From Pseudomonadota bacterium (GTDB lineage: Bacteria > Pseudomonadota > Alphaproteobacteria > Caulobacterales > Caulobacteraceae): a stretch of 26,698 bases of DNA. The stretch is from contig JAFAEC010000080.1 in the NCBI GenBank assembly GCA_023424215.1, positions 1 to 26,698 of the forward strand. The letters are read 5' to 3'. This document shows positions 7,530-15,179 of the stretch, piece by piece (the stretch's first letter is position 1; every line of letters begins with the position of its first letter). The notes beneath the pieces are model-generated. The model ran no database searches. It worked only from the letters and a program-made list of their open reading frames with translations, and was not told the DNA's origin. The position numbers and the translations under genes are program-made.

Positions 7530-8917
7530 CGATGCGACCGCCGGCCGTCCGACAACTCCGCGTCCGGGCAGCCGGCCAGTTCAAGCAACCCGCAGCACAG
7601 GGCGAAAATCACCGCGATCGTTTCGGTGCGCAGGGGATAGTCGACGATCGAGTGGAGCAGCACGACGCCGATGGCGATGCTGGCGGCCCGCTGGAGGTCG
7701 CGCGGCGTCGAGGAGCGGGACCGCCAGGCCGTCCAGGTCCGGCGGGCGTACCACACGAAGAAGGCGACCAGGACCGCCATGCCCAGCCAGCCGGTCTCCA
7801 GCCAGGTCTCCAGATACTCGTTGTGAGCCTGGTTGAAGTAGGTCGGATCCAGACGTTCCAGGGGCTCCACCGAACGGTAGACGGCGTCGAACGAGCCGAG
7901 GCCGGAGCCCACGGGCAAGTAGACGTTGGCCGCTTCGGCGACGACCGGCCAGTTCTCGAAGCGGCCTTCCGCGCTCCCGCCCGTATCAAACCGAGCGAGG
8001 ATCGGGTCGAGTGCGAAGACTCCCACCGCGATCATGGCAGCCGTTACGGCTCCGGCAATCCCCAGCAGCATTGGCGAGGGGCGGCCCCGTCCCGCCGCGA
8101 CCCAAGCGGCCAGAAGGCTGGCGCCGAGAGCTGGCCAGACGAGGATGATGCCGGCCCGGGAGCGGATGACCCCGAGCGCGACGATGATCAGCCCCACGAA
8201 GAGAGCCGAGAACCAGAGGCCAGAAGCGTTCGAGCTGCGCCGCAGGGTCCCTGCTCCAAGGACAACTGCAAACGGGACGCTGATCAGGCAGAGGGTCGCG
8301 AGGTGGTTGCGGTTGGCGAAGAAGCCGACGACGCTGCCGGCGTCCGTGGTCCGCCACGGGTAGAGGCGGTCGGTGCCGCTGGCGAGCTGGGCCGCGCCGA
8401 GCACGACCGCCACAACCGTGACCCCGAGCAGCATGAGGACCAGCTTGCGGCGGAACTCGCCGGAGACGGCGAGAACCGCCAGGAAGATGGCGACCGGCGG
8501 GATGAGAGCCAGGAAGGAGCGCCAAGTCCGCTCCGGTGTCAGGCTGAGCGGCGTCCAGCCGGGCTGGATTCCCGCCAGCTCCAGGGCCAGAGCTGGCTCG
8601 GCCCGGCCGGGAAGGGCGGTCCAGACGCCGGGCGGCAACGGAATGGAGTGAAGGAGCGGCAAGGCCGCCGTTGCCGCGAGCACTCCGAAGGCCAGCGGAT
8701 ACCGGGAAAACAGATCCTGGCGGAGAAGACCGAAGGCCGCGAGCACCAGAAGCGGCAGCGCCGAGAGTTCAACAAGGGCGAGCCGGAGTTCATGCTGGCG
8801 GCTGGCGCCGCCGAGGACAAAAGCAAAGGCCAGCAGGACCACCGTCGCGATCGCGACGGCATCCCACTGGCCTTTGTCAAACCTGCTGTGCCCGCGGACA
8901 GGCGAGATACGCACCAC
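7520..8917 (-). CDS. O-antigen ligase/polymerase family (WaaL/Wzy_C) membrane protein
   Basis: A 465-residue polytopic inner-membrane protein with about a dozen hydrophobic segments. It has the family signature GFFANRNHLATL at about 198-209 and a large periplasmic loop with AHNEYLETWLETGW at about 364-377, the conserved region holding the His of Wzy_C-domain enzymes. Members either polymerise lipid-linked repeat units or ligate glycans to an acceptor at the periplasmic face. Its gene lies at the end of the OPX/Wzc block, so a role in that export system is likely. The start taken is GTG at 8917; a second GTG directly follows at 8914. A second family member is encoded at 20015-21277, so the two may divide polymerase and ligase roles. 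Confidence 0.82.
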   Translation of the reverse strand: MVRISPVRGHSRFDKGQWDAVAIATVVLLAFAFVLGGASRQHELRLALVELSALPLLVLAAFGLLRQDLFSRYPLAFGVLAATAALPLLHSIPLPPGVWTALPGRAEPALALELAGIQPGWTPLSLTPERTWRSFLALIPPVAIFLAVLAVSGEFRRKLVLMLLGVTVVAVVLGAAQLASGTDRLYPWRTTDAGSVVGFFANRNHLATLCLISVPFAVVLGAGTLRRSSNASGLWFSALFVGLIIVALGVIRSRAGIILVWPALGASLLAAWVAAGRGRPSPMLLGIAGAVTAAMIAVGVFALDPILARFDTGGSAEGRFENWPVVAEAANVYLPVGSGLGSFDAVYRSVEPLERLDPTYFNQAHNEYLETWLETGWLGMAVLVAFFVWYARRTWTAWRSRSSTPRDLQRAASIAIGVVLLHSIVDYPLRTETIAVIFALCCGLLELAGCPDAELSDGRRSHRAA

Positions 8918-8934
8918 GCGGGCTAGGCCGGATC

Positions 8935-9162
8935 TTAATCGCTCTCGCTGTCGTCGTCGGTGGCGACGACGACGGTGGCCACCACGACGGCGGCGCCGAT
9001 CAGCAGAACCGGGAGCGGAATGCCAGCGAACTCGCTGGACTCACCGGCAGAAGCGCCGACGCGATCGCCGACGCGGGCAACGGCGCTGTTCGAGCCGGCG
9101 GCGGCCGCTTGGCCAGCCACGAGCAGCAGACCCGCCGTAACGGCGGCGATAGTCTTACGCAT
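8935..9162 (-). CDS. Small exported peptide with one C-terminal membrane segment
   Basis: A 75-residue protein that I do not recognise. It has a clear signal peptide (MRKTIAAVTAGLLLVAG followed by an Ala-rich AQAAAAG cleavage region at about 17-24), a short polar stretch with VARVGDRVGAS, a hydrophobic segment of about 20 residues (IPLPVLLIGAAVVVATVVVA), and an acidic tail ending TDDDSESD. The ATG at 9162 is preferred because AAGGGGA lies five bases upstream and the signal peptide begins there; a longer in-frame start at 9249 would place 29 polar residues before the signal. The gene ends 17 bases before the ligase start, so the two are probably co-transcribed. It could be an accessory subunit of the ligase or an envelope peptide. 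Confidence 0.7.
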   Translation of the reverse strand: MRKTIAAVTAGLLLVAGQAAAAGSNSAVARVGDRVGASAGESSEFAGIPLPVLLIGAAVVVATVVVATDDDSESD

Positions 9163-9220
9163 GCTAATCCCCTTCAATTTTTCGGACAGAAACGGCCTGA
9201 ACGCGACCGAACTCACTTTG

Positions 9221-9249
9221 CCTATATGCGGGGCTCGTGACGGAGGCAA
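9221..9249 (-). promoter_or_regulatory. Candidate sigma70-type promoter for the small peptide and ligase genes
   Basis: Read on the minus strand, TTGCCT (9244-9249) and TATAGG (9221-9226) are 17 bases apart. Each matches the sigma70 consensus at four of six bases, and the pair lies about 59 bases ahead of the ATG at 9162. The 132-base gap between the preceding gene (stop at 9295) and this one is the longest within the block, which fits a separate start of transcription. Confidence 0.4.
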
Positions 9250-9294
9250 GCAAAAAAGGGCCGAAGAACAACTGCAGATAGGAAGTAACGTGAA

Positions 9295-10557
9295 TCAAAG
9301 GTTACCTGCCGTTGCGCCGCTGCGCCGGAAGGCGATGTCGTCGAACCAGACGGCGAGGGGCGACCTTCGATCCGCGGCGCGGGGCGCGAGGACGAGGCGC
9401 TGGGCGGTGCAGGTCTCCGGAACCGTGACCGTCGCGGCCAGATTCGCCCACTTGTCGACCTCGGCGCCGCCGCCTTCCGGAAGACGGAGACGCATCAGCG
9501 GGGCGCCTCCCTCCACGCAGGAGAGCACCCATTCGAATGAGGCCGGCGAATCGTTCTCCCGCCGGAAGCGGGCGGTGAACTCGTAGGAGCCGGGGACGAG
9601 CAGGAGGAGTTGCGACGCAGCGTCGGCGCCGCCGTAGCCGTCGTAGTCGACCCTAAGCGCCTTGTCGCCGGGCCGCAGGTCGTCCTCAATGGCTTGAACG
9701 ACGAGTCCTGCAGCGGCCCCAACGGTCCAGCCGAAGGGGGGGAACTGATCCTCCAGCGGCTGTGAAAAGTCGCCGTTCTGAAGTGCAGTGGACAGGGAAG
9801 GGCGCCCCAGTTCGTGGCGAAGGGCGGATACGGCGGAAAAGCGCCGCTCTTGAATCCAGCCATGGTAGATGCGCGAAAGCTCAAGATCAGTGAGTGGGGT
9901 GGACGTGGTCTTTAGCACGGCACCAAGGCTCAGGAGCAGAGCATCGCCACCGCTCCGGTGCTGAAGTGCGTCAAAGTAGGACCGCCGCCAGGGCGGATTG
10001 GTGGCGAGCAGGCGGACGAGCGGCGGGACCGCGCGAGGGTCCTGGATCGCGGCCGTGGTGAAAAGGTCGAACACCTGATCGTAAAGGTCGCGCCGCCGCC
10101 GCACGAGAGTATCGGCATGCGCAAAGGCCGAGGCGTAGCTTCCCTGACGGAGACGATGCTCGACCAGCCAAGCGTGGGCAGGATCGTCGCGGAGGCTCCA
10201 GTTCCCCGCGAGGGTCAGAAGTTCGTCCGCCTGCTCGACGCTTCCCGTCCGGGCTGCGGCAAGTCCGCGGACGCGAAGCGCGCGGGCGTTGAAGGGTGCC
10301 TGGGACAGGGACTGATCCGCCAGAAAGGCGGCGTCGTCCCATTCCTCGGCGAGCAGCTCGTCTTCCGCGGCCCGCTGCAGCACGCTGGGCGAGCCGGGGG
10401 ACAGCCGGAGCCCGAGCGCCGGCGGCGCCCGGTCCACCACGGGGACCTTGAACGCTTCCCAGCCGAGCCAGACGGCGGCGGCGACCAGTGCGTATCCGAG
10501 CGCCGAGCGCCCGCGCGACCCGGCGCCGCTGCGCCGGTCAGCCCTTGCCACGTCCAC
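9295..10557 (-). CDS. Membrane-anchored helical-repeat protein with C-terminal jelly-roll-like domain
   Basis: A 420-residue protein with a basic N-terminus and one hydrophobic segment (about 19-36), so it is probably anchored in the inner membrane with the rest in the periplasm. Residues about 55-250 form helical pairs resembling tetratricopeptide repeats (for example AAFLADQSLSQAPFNARAL). Residues 261-412 begin NGDFSQPLEDQFPPFGW and end LAVWFDDIAF, a beta-rich pattern like carbohydrate-binding jelly-roll modules. The start is GTG at 10557 or GTG at 10551; both overlap the end of the wzc-like gene, which implies coupling. Its place in an OPX/Wzc block suggests a periplasmic scaffold or glycan-binding factor for export or polymerisation. 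No enzymatic motif is visible. Confidence 0.75.
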   Translation of the reverse strand: MDVARADRRSGAGSRGRSALGYALVAAAVWLGWEAFKVPVVDRAPPALGLRLSPGSPSVLQRAAEDELLAEEWDDAAFLADQSLSQAPFNARALRVRGLAAARTGSVEQADELLTLAGNWSLRDDPAHAWLVEHRLRQGSYASAFAHADTLVRRRRDLYDQVFDLFTTAAIQDPRAVPPLVRLLATNPPWRRSYFDALQHRSGGDALLLSLGAVLKTTSTPLTDLELSRIYHGWIQERRFSAVSALRHELGRPSLSTALQNGDFSQPLEDQFPPFGWTVGAAAGLVVQAIEDDLRPGDKALRVDYDGYGGADAASQLLLLVPGSYEFTARFRRENDSPASFEWVLSCVEGGAPLMRLRLPEGGGAEVDKWANLAATVTVPETCTAQRLVLAPRAADRRSPLAVWFDDIAFRRSGATAGNL

Positions 10558-12811
10558 CGGCCTTCAGCGACTTGCCCCTGGAGGATTCGCCCGGTCCGTA
10601 GTGGTAGTCGTACGAGTAGTCGTAGCCGCCGTAGCGCGTCGCCTTGACGTTGAACTTGGTCAGGATGACGCCCAGCAGATGGGTGCTGCCGATAGTGAGA
10701 CGGCGCAGGGCGCCGCGGGCCTGGGCCCGGCGGGTCTGCTTGGACTCGACGACCAGAACCGTTCCCTGGACCGCGGACGCCAGCAGCGGCGCATCCGCGA
10801 AGCCGAGCACCGGCGGACCGTCGATGACGATGTGATCGTACGCGTGAGTAGCGCTCTCGAGCACGCTGCGGAGACGGTCCCCGCCCCAGAGTTCGGCCGG
10901 ATTCGGCGGCAGCGGGCCGCAGGCGAGGAAGTCGAGCCCCTGCTGCGAGGTCGGCTTGACCAGCGCCGGCAGGTCGCCGTTGCCCGAAAGCAGGTTGCTC
11001 ATGCCAGCGTCATTCTCGACCCCGATCACCCGGTGCATCGACGGGTTGCGCAGGTCGCCGTCGGCGAGCAGCACCCGACGCCCGATCCGCGCCAGGTTCA
11101 GCGCGATGGCGTAGGCGGTGGTCGACTTGCCTTCGGCCGGACGGGAGCTGGTCACCAACAGACTGGCCGGAGCGCCTTGTGGCGTCGAGAACTGCAACGC
11201 CGTGCGAATCGAATAATAGGCCTCGGAGAAGGCAGATCGAGCATCAGCCAGCGCGGTGTTCGGAGCGGTGCCCTTTTCCAGCAGGGGTACCACCCCGAGG
11301 ACCGGAAGGCCGAGCTTCTCCTCGACGTCCTCGGGCTTCTCGAGCGTCTCGTCGAGCGCTTCGAGGAGCAGAGCCCCGAGCACGCCGAGCCCGAGCCCAA
11401 GCAGGCCGGCAATCGCGATGTTAAGAAGCAGGTTCGGCTTGGAGGGTGCGCGCGGCGGCTGGGCCCTGTCGACGATCGAGATGTTGTTCGCGGTTACCCC
11501 GCCGGCGACCCCGACCTCCTTGTAGCGTTGAAGCAGCCCATCATAGAGCGTCCGGCTGGTATCCACCTCGCGCTGGAGGATGTTGTACTGGATGCTGCGG
11601 TCTCGCAGGTCGAGAACATCGCTCTTGAGTCCGTTCACCTGGGCCTGAAGGGCGCGTTCCTCATTCGCAGCCACCTCGTACTGAGACCGGATCGAGGCCC
11701 GAACGCTGGCGGCGATCTGGGCGATCTCTTGGTCTAGCTCGGCTAAACGGGCAGCCAGCTGCTGCATTTCCGGGTAGTCCGGCTTGTAGATGCTGAGTTT
11801 CTGCTGGTACTCGGCGGAGACGCGCGCGCGCTCTTCCGAAAGTCGCTGAATTGCGGGGTTCTGGAGTACCTCCGGCAGGCTCAAGGCGGGCGAGGAATTC
11901 GCCTGCTGCCAACGCGCCTCGGCTGCCACGCGAGCGGCTTGGGCTTGTGCCAGAGACGCATTCAGGGTGCCGAGACTCCGGGAGACAAGCGATTCCTGTT
12001 GCGCATTCGGAGCCGCTCCGTCGTTGAAATTGATGATTCCCTGCTGACCAGCATAGGCCACGAGCTGCCGTTCCGCGTCCTCTAGGCGAGACTTCGTTTG
12101 CGCAATACGCTCTTCGAGAAAGTCACGAACATAGGCCGTCGACTCAAACCGGCGCTCCAGATTGGACTGGATGAACGCCTCTGCGAAGGCGTTCACCACC
12201 CGGGCTGAAAGGTTGGGATCCGGGCTGCTGAAACTGATCTCGACCAAGCGAGAGCCGCGGACAGGCGAGACTCCGAAGTTGTCCTGAACAACTCCAAGCA
12301 CAAGCTCTCGTCTTTGTCGGATACGTTCCGCCGCGGCAGTCCCATCAGCATTGGGCAGCTCAACTCGCATCTCCTCCAAGAAGCCGTCCGAACTCGCGAG
12401 CCCGAGCCGATCGACGACCTGTTCCGCCAAGGTGCGGCTGCGCAACAAGCCATACTGCGTCTGAAAGAACTCCTCTCCCGCAATCAAAGATTCCGTGGGC
12501 GTGGTGTCGGCATTCTCCAGCACCTGCGTCGCTTGGCGATCGATCTGCAAGGTTGCCGAAGCTGTGTAAACGCGCGTGGAAAGCAGCGTCACTGCGACGC
12601 CAATCACCAGCGCGCCAAGGAAAGCGCCAAGAATGACCCATCGATGCTTAAGTGCGACTCGTAGATAGCGGGCAAGGTCGAACTCCACGATGTCCTGTCC
12701 CGGGAACCCAAGACGCTGCATCGTTGAGATAGTCCTTTCCCCGGCAGCGCCGCTTTGCGGTCCCGCCACCTCTCGTGGCGAGAGGTTTGTACTATGGTAG
12801 TCGTTGTGCAT
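10538..12811 (-). CDS. Wzc-type polysaccharide co-polymerase with BY-kinase domain
   Basis: A 757-residue fusion in the usual Gram-negative layout. The Wzz region has transmembrane helices at about 57-78 and 461-484 flanking a periplasmic coiled-coil part, with the GNVR-type segment near 405-460. The cytoplasmic kinase domain has Walker A RPAEGKSTT (557-565), Walker A' LLADGD (581-586) and Walker B IVIDGP (661-666). The C-terminus has six tyrosines in 13 residues (727-738), the autophosphorylation cluster. It is expected to set chain length and gate export with the OPX protein encoded upstream. Start is uncertain: ATG 12811 lacks a ribosome site, while ATG 12721 has GGGGAAAGGA 11 bases ahead and would remove 30 poorly conserved residues. 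Confidence 0.9.
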   Translation of the reverse strand: MHNDYHSTNLSPREVAGPQSGAAGERTISTMQRLGFPGQDIVEFDLARYLRVALKHRWVILGAFLGALVIGVAVTLLSTRVYTASATLQIDRQATQVLENADTTPTESLIAGEEFFQTQYGLLRSRTLAEQVVDRLGLASSDGFLEEMRVELPNADGTAAAERIRQRRELVLGVVQDNFGVSPVRGSRLVEISFSSPDPNLSARVVNAFAEAFIQSNLERRFESTAYVRDFLEERIAQTKSRLEDAERQLVAYAGQQGIINFNDGAAPNAQQESLVSRSLGTLNASLAQAQAARVAAEARWQQANSSPALSLPEVLQNPAIQRLSEERARVSAEYQQKLSIYKPDYPEMQQLAARLAELDQEIAQIAASVRASIRSQYEVAANEERALQAQVNGLKSDVLDLRDRSIQYNILQREVDTSRTLYDGLLQRYKEVGVAGGVTANNISIVDRAQPPRAPSKPNLLLNIAIAGLLGLGLGVLGALLLEALDETLEKPEDVEEKLGLPVLGVVPLLEKGTAPNTALADARSAFSEAYYSIRTALQFSTPQGAPASLLVTSSRPAEGKSTTAYAIALNLARIGRRVLLADGDLRNPSMHRVIGVENDAGMSNLLSGNGDLPALVKPTSQQGLDFLACGPLPPNPAELWGGDRLRSVLESATHAYDHIVIDGPPVLGFADAPLLASAVQGTVLVVESKQTRRAQARGALRRLTIGSTHLLGVILTKFNVKATRYGGYDYSYDYHYGPGESSRGKSLKAGGRGKG
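12719..12786 (-). promoter_or_regulatory. Possible leader hairpins and ribosome site for the internal wzc start
   Basis: On the minus strand a perfect 8-bp stem ACCTCTCG/CGAGAGGT with a 3-base loop (12768-12786) is followed by CCGC-AAA-GCGG, then GGGGAAAGGA and the ATG at 12721. If translation starts there, the hairpins sit in the mRNA leader and could modulate initiation. If it starts at 12811 they are coding. No T tract follows, so an intrinsic attenuator is not indicated. Confidence 0.35.
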
Positions 12812-12900
12812 GGGGAGCCTGATTTGAACGGGCGAGAAGTGGCGTTCGCGGAGAAAGACACCGAATGTCTCAACCGAAACGAAGGAGTGAGCGACTGCCG

Positions 12901-13596
12901 CTACCAGTAGCGAAACACAGCTGCTAAGCCGGGTAGGGCCTGCAGCGCACGCTGGGTGGCGGCACCCAAGCGAGAAGTATCAACCACTACAACGTCATCG
13001 CCAAGCAGGATGGGGTCAACGGCCTCTCCGTTTCGGATGGCGTTCAAGTCGAACACGGCGACCATACGTCCGGACGGCGTGTTCCGAAAAACGGCAACGC
13101 TCCGGAGATTGGCAATCTCCGTCGGCCCCTCGGCCATTGCGACGGCCTGAAGCAACGAGGTCTGTCCCCGCATCACATAAACGCCAGGCTTGGTAACAGC
13201 GCCGTCGACAGTCACCTTCTGGCTTGCGGCTTCCGAAACGGTAACGCTGACTTGCGGGTTCTGTATGAACCGTCCTGCGAGCTGTGCTTCTAGCTCCCGC
13301 GCGAGTTCGTCAGGTGTGCGGCCAGCGGCGCGTACCGAACCCACTAGAGGCATCTGGACTGAGCCCGACGCATCGACACGCACTTCGTCGAACGAAAGAT
13401 CAGGCACCTGGAAGACGCTGATGCTCAGCAAGTCGGTGGCGCCAATGGTGTAAGCGCCGCCATCTGCAGGTGCCGCAATTTGCTCCAGACTAATCGGATC
13501 AACTACAGCAGCAGCCGTAACGAGATCACTACGCCTAGCCTCAGGCGAGCAAGCTGCGGCGATGCCTATTATCGGCAGAACTAGCCAGGGACGCAT
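12901..13596 (-). CDS. OPX-family polysaccharide export lipoprotein (Wza-like)
   Basis: A 231-residue outer-membrane polysaccharide export protein. A short signal peptide ends in AAAC with the lipidated Cys at 16. The Poly_export domain spans about 46-122 (TIGATDLLSISVFQVPDLS through NPQVSVTVSEA) and one SLBB-type beta-grasp domain follows (about 126-200, with VTKPGVYVMRG). It is much shorter than E. coli Wza (about 380 residues), having one SLBB repeat and no clear long C-terminal membrane helix, like many alphaproteobacterial OPX proteins. It should form the periplasmic or outer-membrane conduit with the co-polymerase encoded next (89-base gap). GGAG precedes the ATG by 11 bases. It is the first gene of the minus-strand export block. 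Confidence 0.87.
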   Translation of the reverse strand: MRPWLVLPIIGIAAACSPEARRSDLVTAAAVVDPISLEQIAAPADGGAYTIGATDLLSISVFQVPDLSFDEVRVDASGSVQMPLVGSVRAAGRTPDELARELEAQLAGRFIQNPQVSVTVSEAASQKVTVDGAVTKPGVYVMRGQTSLLQAVAMAEGPTEIANLRSVAVFRNTPSGRMVAVFDLNAIRNGEAVDPILLGDDVVVVDTSRLGAATQRALQALPGLAAVFRYW

Positions 13597-14060
13597 TTAT
13601 GTCGCTACTCCAGATTGTGCCCCAAGATGGGCGGCGGCGGACCCTATGTTGTCGGTCCTCTACGCTGCGGATCGCGATGTGACTAGCACGTTTCCCGAAT
13701 CAAATCTCTCGGAGGGAGGAAAGCGGGCGGTTCCAGTTGTGAAAAGGTTGCGCGTCGCGGCCGATCCACGCAACCGGACTATGTGAAGTTTCGCATCATT
13801 GCGCGCGTGCCGGCTGAGGATAACCTCCGTGCTCCACCCGAAGCGACGCGAGCGAGGAGCGCATGGAAACATGAACGCTCGTGCCGACGCAGGGACCGAT
13901 GTGGTCTGTTGCTCGCCGTCCGTCCATCCTGAGAGCCCGGACTGGCAGCGGGTCAGAAGGCAACCGACGGGAAGGGTCGGATTCAACCGGGCCTCTGAAC
14001 GGGGCTGACATTCAGAGTGGTAACGTCTAGAGGCGGCGCAAGCATAGGAATTCGGAACCA
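13597..14060. other. 464-base divergent intergenic region
   Basis: It separates the divergent OPX gene and wecB and should contain both promoters, but I find no convincing -35/-10 pair. Frames that are open across it have no recognisable protein features and poor ribosome sites. Visible structure: GGTTGCG/CGCAACC inverted repeat at 13746-13752 and 13769-13775 (16-base loop), and short stems GAGG-ATAA-CCTC near 13816-13827 and CCGAC/GTCGG near 13964-13979. Base composition is less GC-rich than the leg operon. Confidence 0.5.
13746..13775. repeat. 7-bp inverted repeat, possible operator or leader hairpin
   Basis: GGTTGCG at 13746-13752 is the exact reverse complement of CGCAACC at 13769-13775, centred about 150 bases ahead of the OPX start and 300 bases ahead of wecB. 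It is the strongest symmetric element in the divergent region, but the length is within reach of chance. Confidence 0.3.
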
Positions 14061-15179
14061 ATGAAAGTGATGTGTGTCTTCGGGACACGGCCTGAAGCTA
14101 TCAAAATGGCACCAGTCGTCGCGACGCTGCGCGATGCCCACGATGTCGACCTCCTCGTATGCGTTACGGGCCAGCACCGTCAGATGCTCGATCAGGTTCT
14201 GGAAATCTTCGATATCCGGCCAGACGTTGACTTGAACGTAATGACGCCCGGACAAGACCTGTTTGACATCACGAGCAGCATCCTCTTGCAGATGCGGGAT
14301 GTTCTGGCCGCGGAGCGGCCGGATTGGGTGCTCGTTCATGGCGACACAACCACAACGTTAGCAGTTTCGCTTGCGGCGTTCTACCAGCGGATTCCCGTGG
14401 GGCATGTTGAGGCTGGTTTGCGCACGCGAGACATTTACTCGCCTTGGCCCGAAGAAGCTAACCGCCGCATGGCCAGCGTGATTGCCAGACTGCATTTTGC
14501 GCCAACTGAAACCGCCCGCGCCAACCTGATCTCTGAGGCGATTCCGGCTAACACGGTTCTCGTGACCGGGAACACCGTGATTGACGCGGTAAAGAATGTC
14601 AGGCGTCGCATCGAGGGCGACCTAGAACTCAGTGCTTCGCTCGACGCCCAGTTGCCTGAAGTTCCCGAGGGAAGGCGCCTGATCCTCGTCACGGGCCACC
14701 GTCGTGAGAGCTTTGGCGGCGGCTTTGAAGGAATCTGCCTAGCGCTCAAGAGGCTCGCCAGTCGAGGCGATGTGCAGATCGTCTATCCCGTGCACCTGAA
14801 TCCAAACGTGCGCGAACCGGTGGATCGGATTCTGGGCGGGGTAGAAGGCGTCACTCTTATAGAGCCCCTCGACTATCTTCCGTTCATTCGCCTGATGTCG
14901 CGCGCGAACTTGATCATTACGGATTCCGGGGGGGTGCAGGAGGAAGCGCCGTCATTCGGGATTCCCGTGTTGGTGATGCGCAATACAACGGAGCGGCCTG
15001 AAGCAGTGGACGCCGGCACGGTTCGACTGGTTGGGTCGGACCAGGGGCGGATCGTCATGGAGGCAGAGCGTCTGTTGGATGAACCGTACGCCTATCATCA
15101 GATGGCGCACGCCCACAATCCTTACGGGGATGGCCTGGCGGCACCCCGAATTCTAGACTCTTTGAGAGGCGCGCGATGA
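14061..15179 (+). CDS. wecB: Non-hydrolysing UDP-GlcNAc 2-epimerase (WecB)
   Basis: A 372-residue cytoplasmic enzyme that interconverts UDP-GlcNAc and UDP-ManNAc. The branch-specific motifs are all present: FGTRPEAIKM at 7-16, VHGDTTTT near 92-99, HVEAGLRT, TGHRRE, DSGGVQEEAP and RNTTERPEA, ending with NPYGDG. These separate it from the hydrolysing LegG enzyme at 2668. It overlaps wecC as ATGA and the pair makes UDP-ManNAcA, which WecG (encoded at 17938-18663) should use. The ATG at 14061 begins directly at the first beta strand; the ribosome site is weak (AGGA 13 bases upstream). Base composition is lower in GC than in the leg operon, matching the right-hand polysaccharide genes. Confidence 0.93.
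   Translation: MKVMCVFGTRPEAIKMAPVVATLRDAHDVDLLVCVTGQHRQMLDQVLEIFDIRPDVDLNVMTPGQDLFDITSSILLQMRDVLAAERPDWVLVHGDTTTTLAVSLAAFYQRIPVGHVEAGLRTRDIYSPWPEEANRRMASVIARLHFAPTETARANLISEAIPANTVLVTGNTVIDAVKNVRRRIEGDLELSASLDAQLPEVPEGRRLILVTGHRRESFGGGFEGICLALKRLASRGDVQIVYPVHLNPNVREPVDRILGGVEGVTLIEPLDYLPFIRLMSRANLIITDSGGVQEEAPSFGIPVLVMRNTTERPEAVDAGTVRLVGSDQGRIVMEAERLLDEPYAYHQMAHAHNPYGDGLAAPRILDSLRGAR

Noticed and set aside
7430..8926. Plus-strand frame of 498 codons over the ligase gene
   Set aside because: It is antisense to a well-supported membrane protein and is rich in Arg, Glu and Pro without domains, the usual mirror of a GC-rich hydrophobic gene.
9250..9294. T6 run on the minus strand after the helical-repeat gene as an intrinsic terminator
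   Set aside because: No stem of useful length precedes the T run.
13660..14088. Minus-strand frame of 142 codons across the divergent region
   Set aside because: Ser/Arg-rich composition, no domain, no ribosome site, overlaps the wecB start; treated as non-coding.
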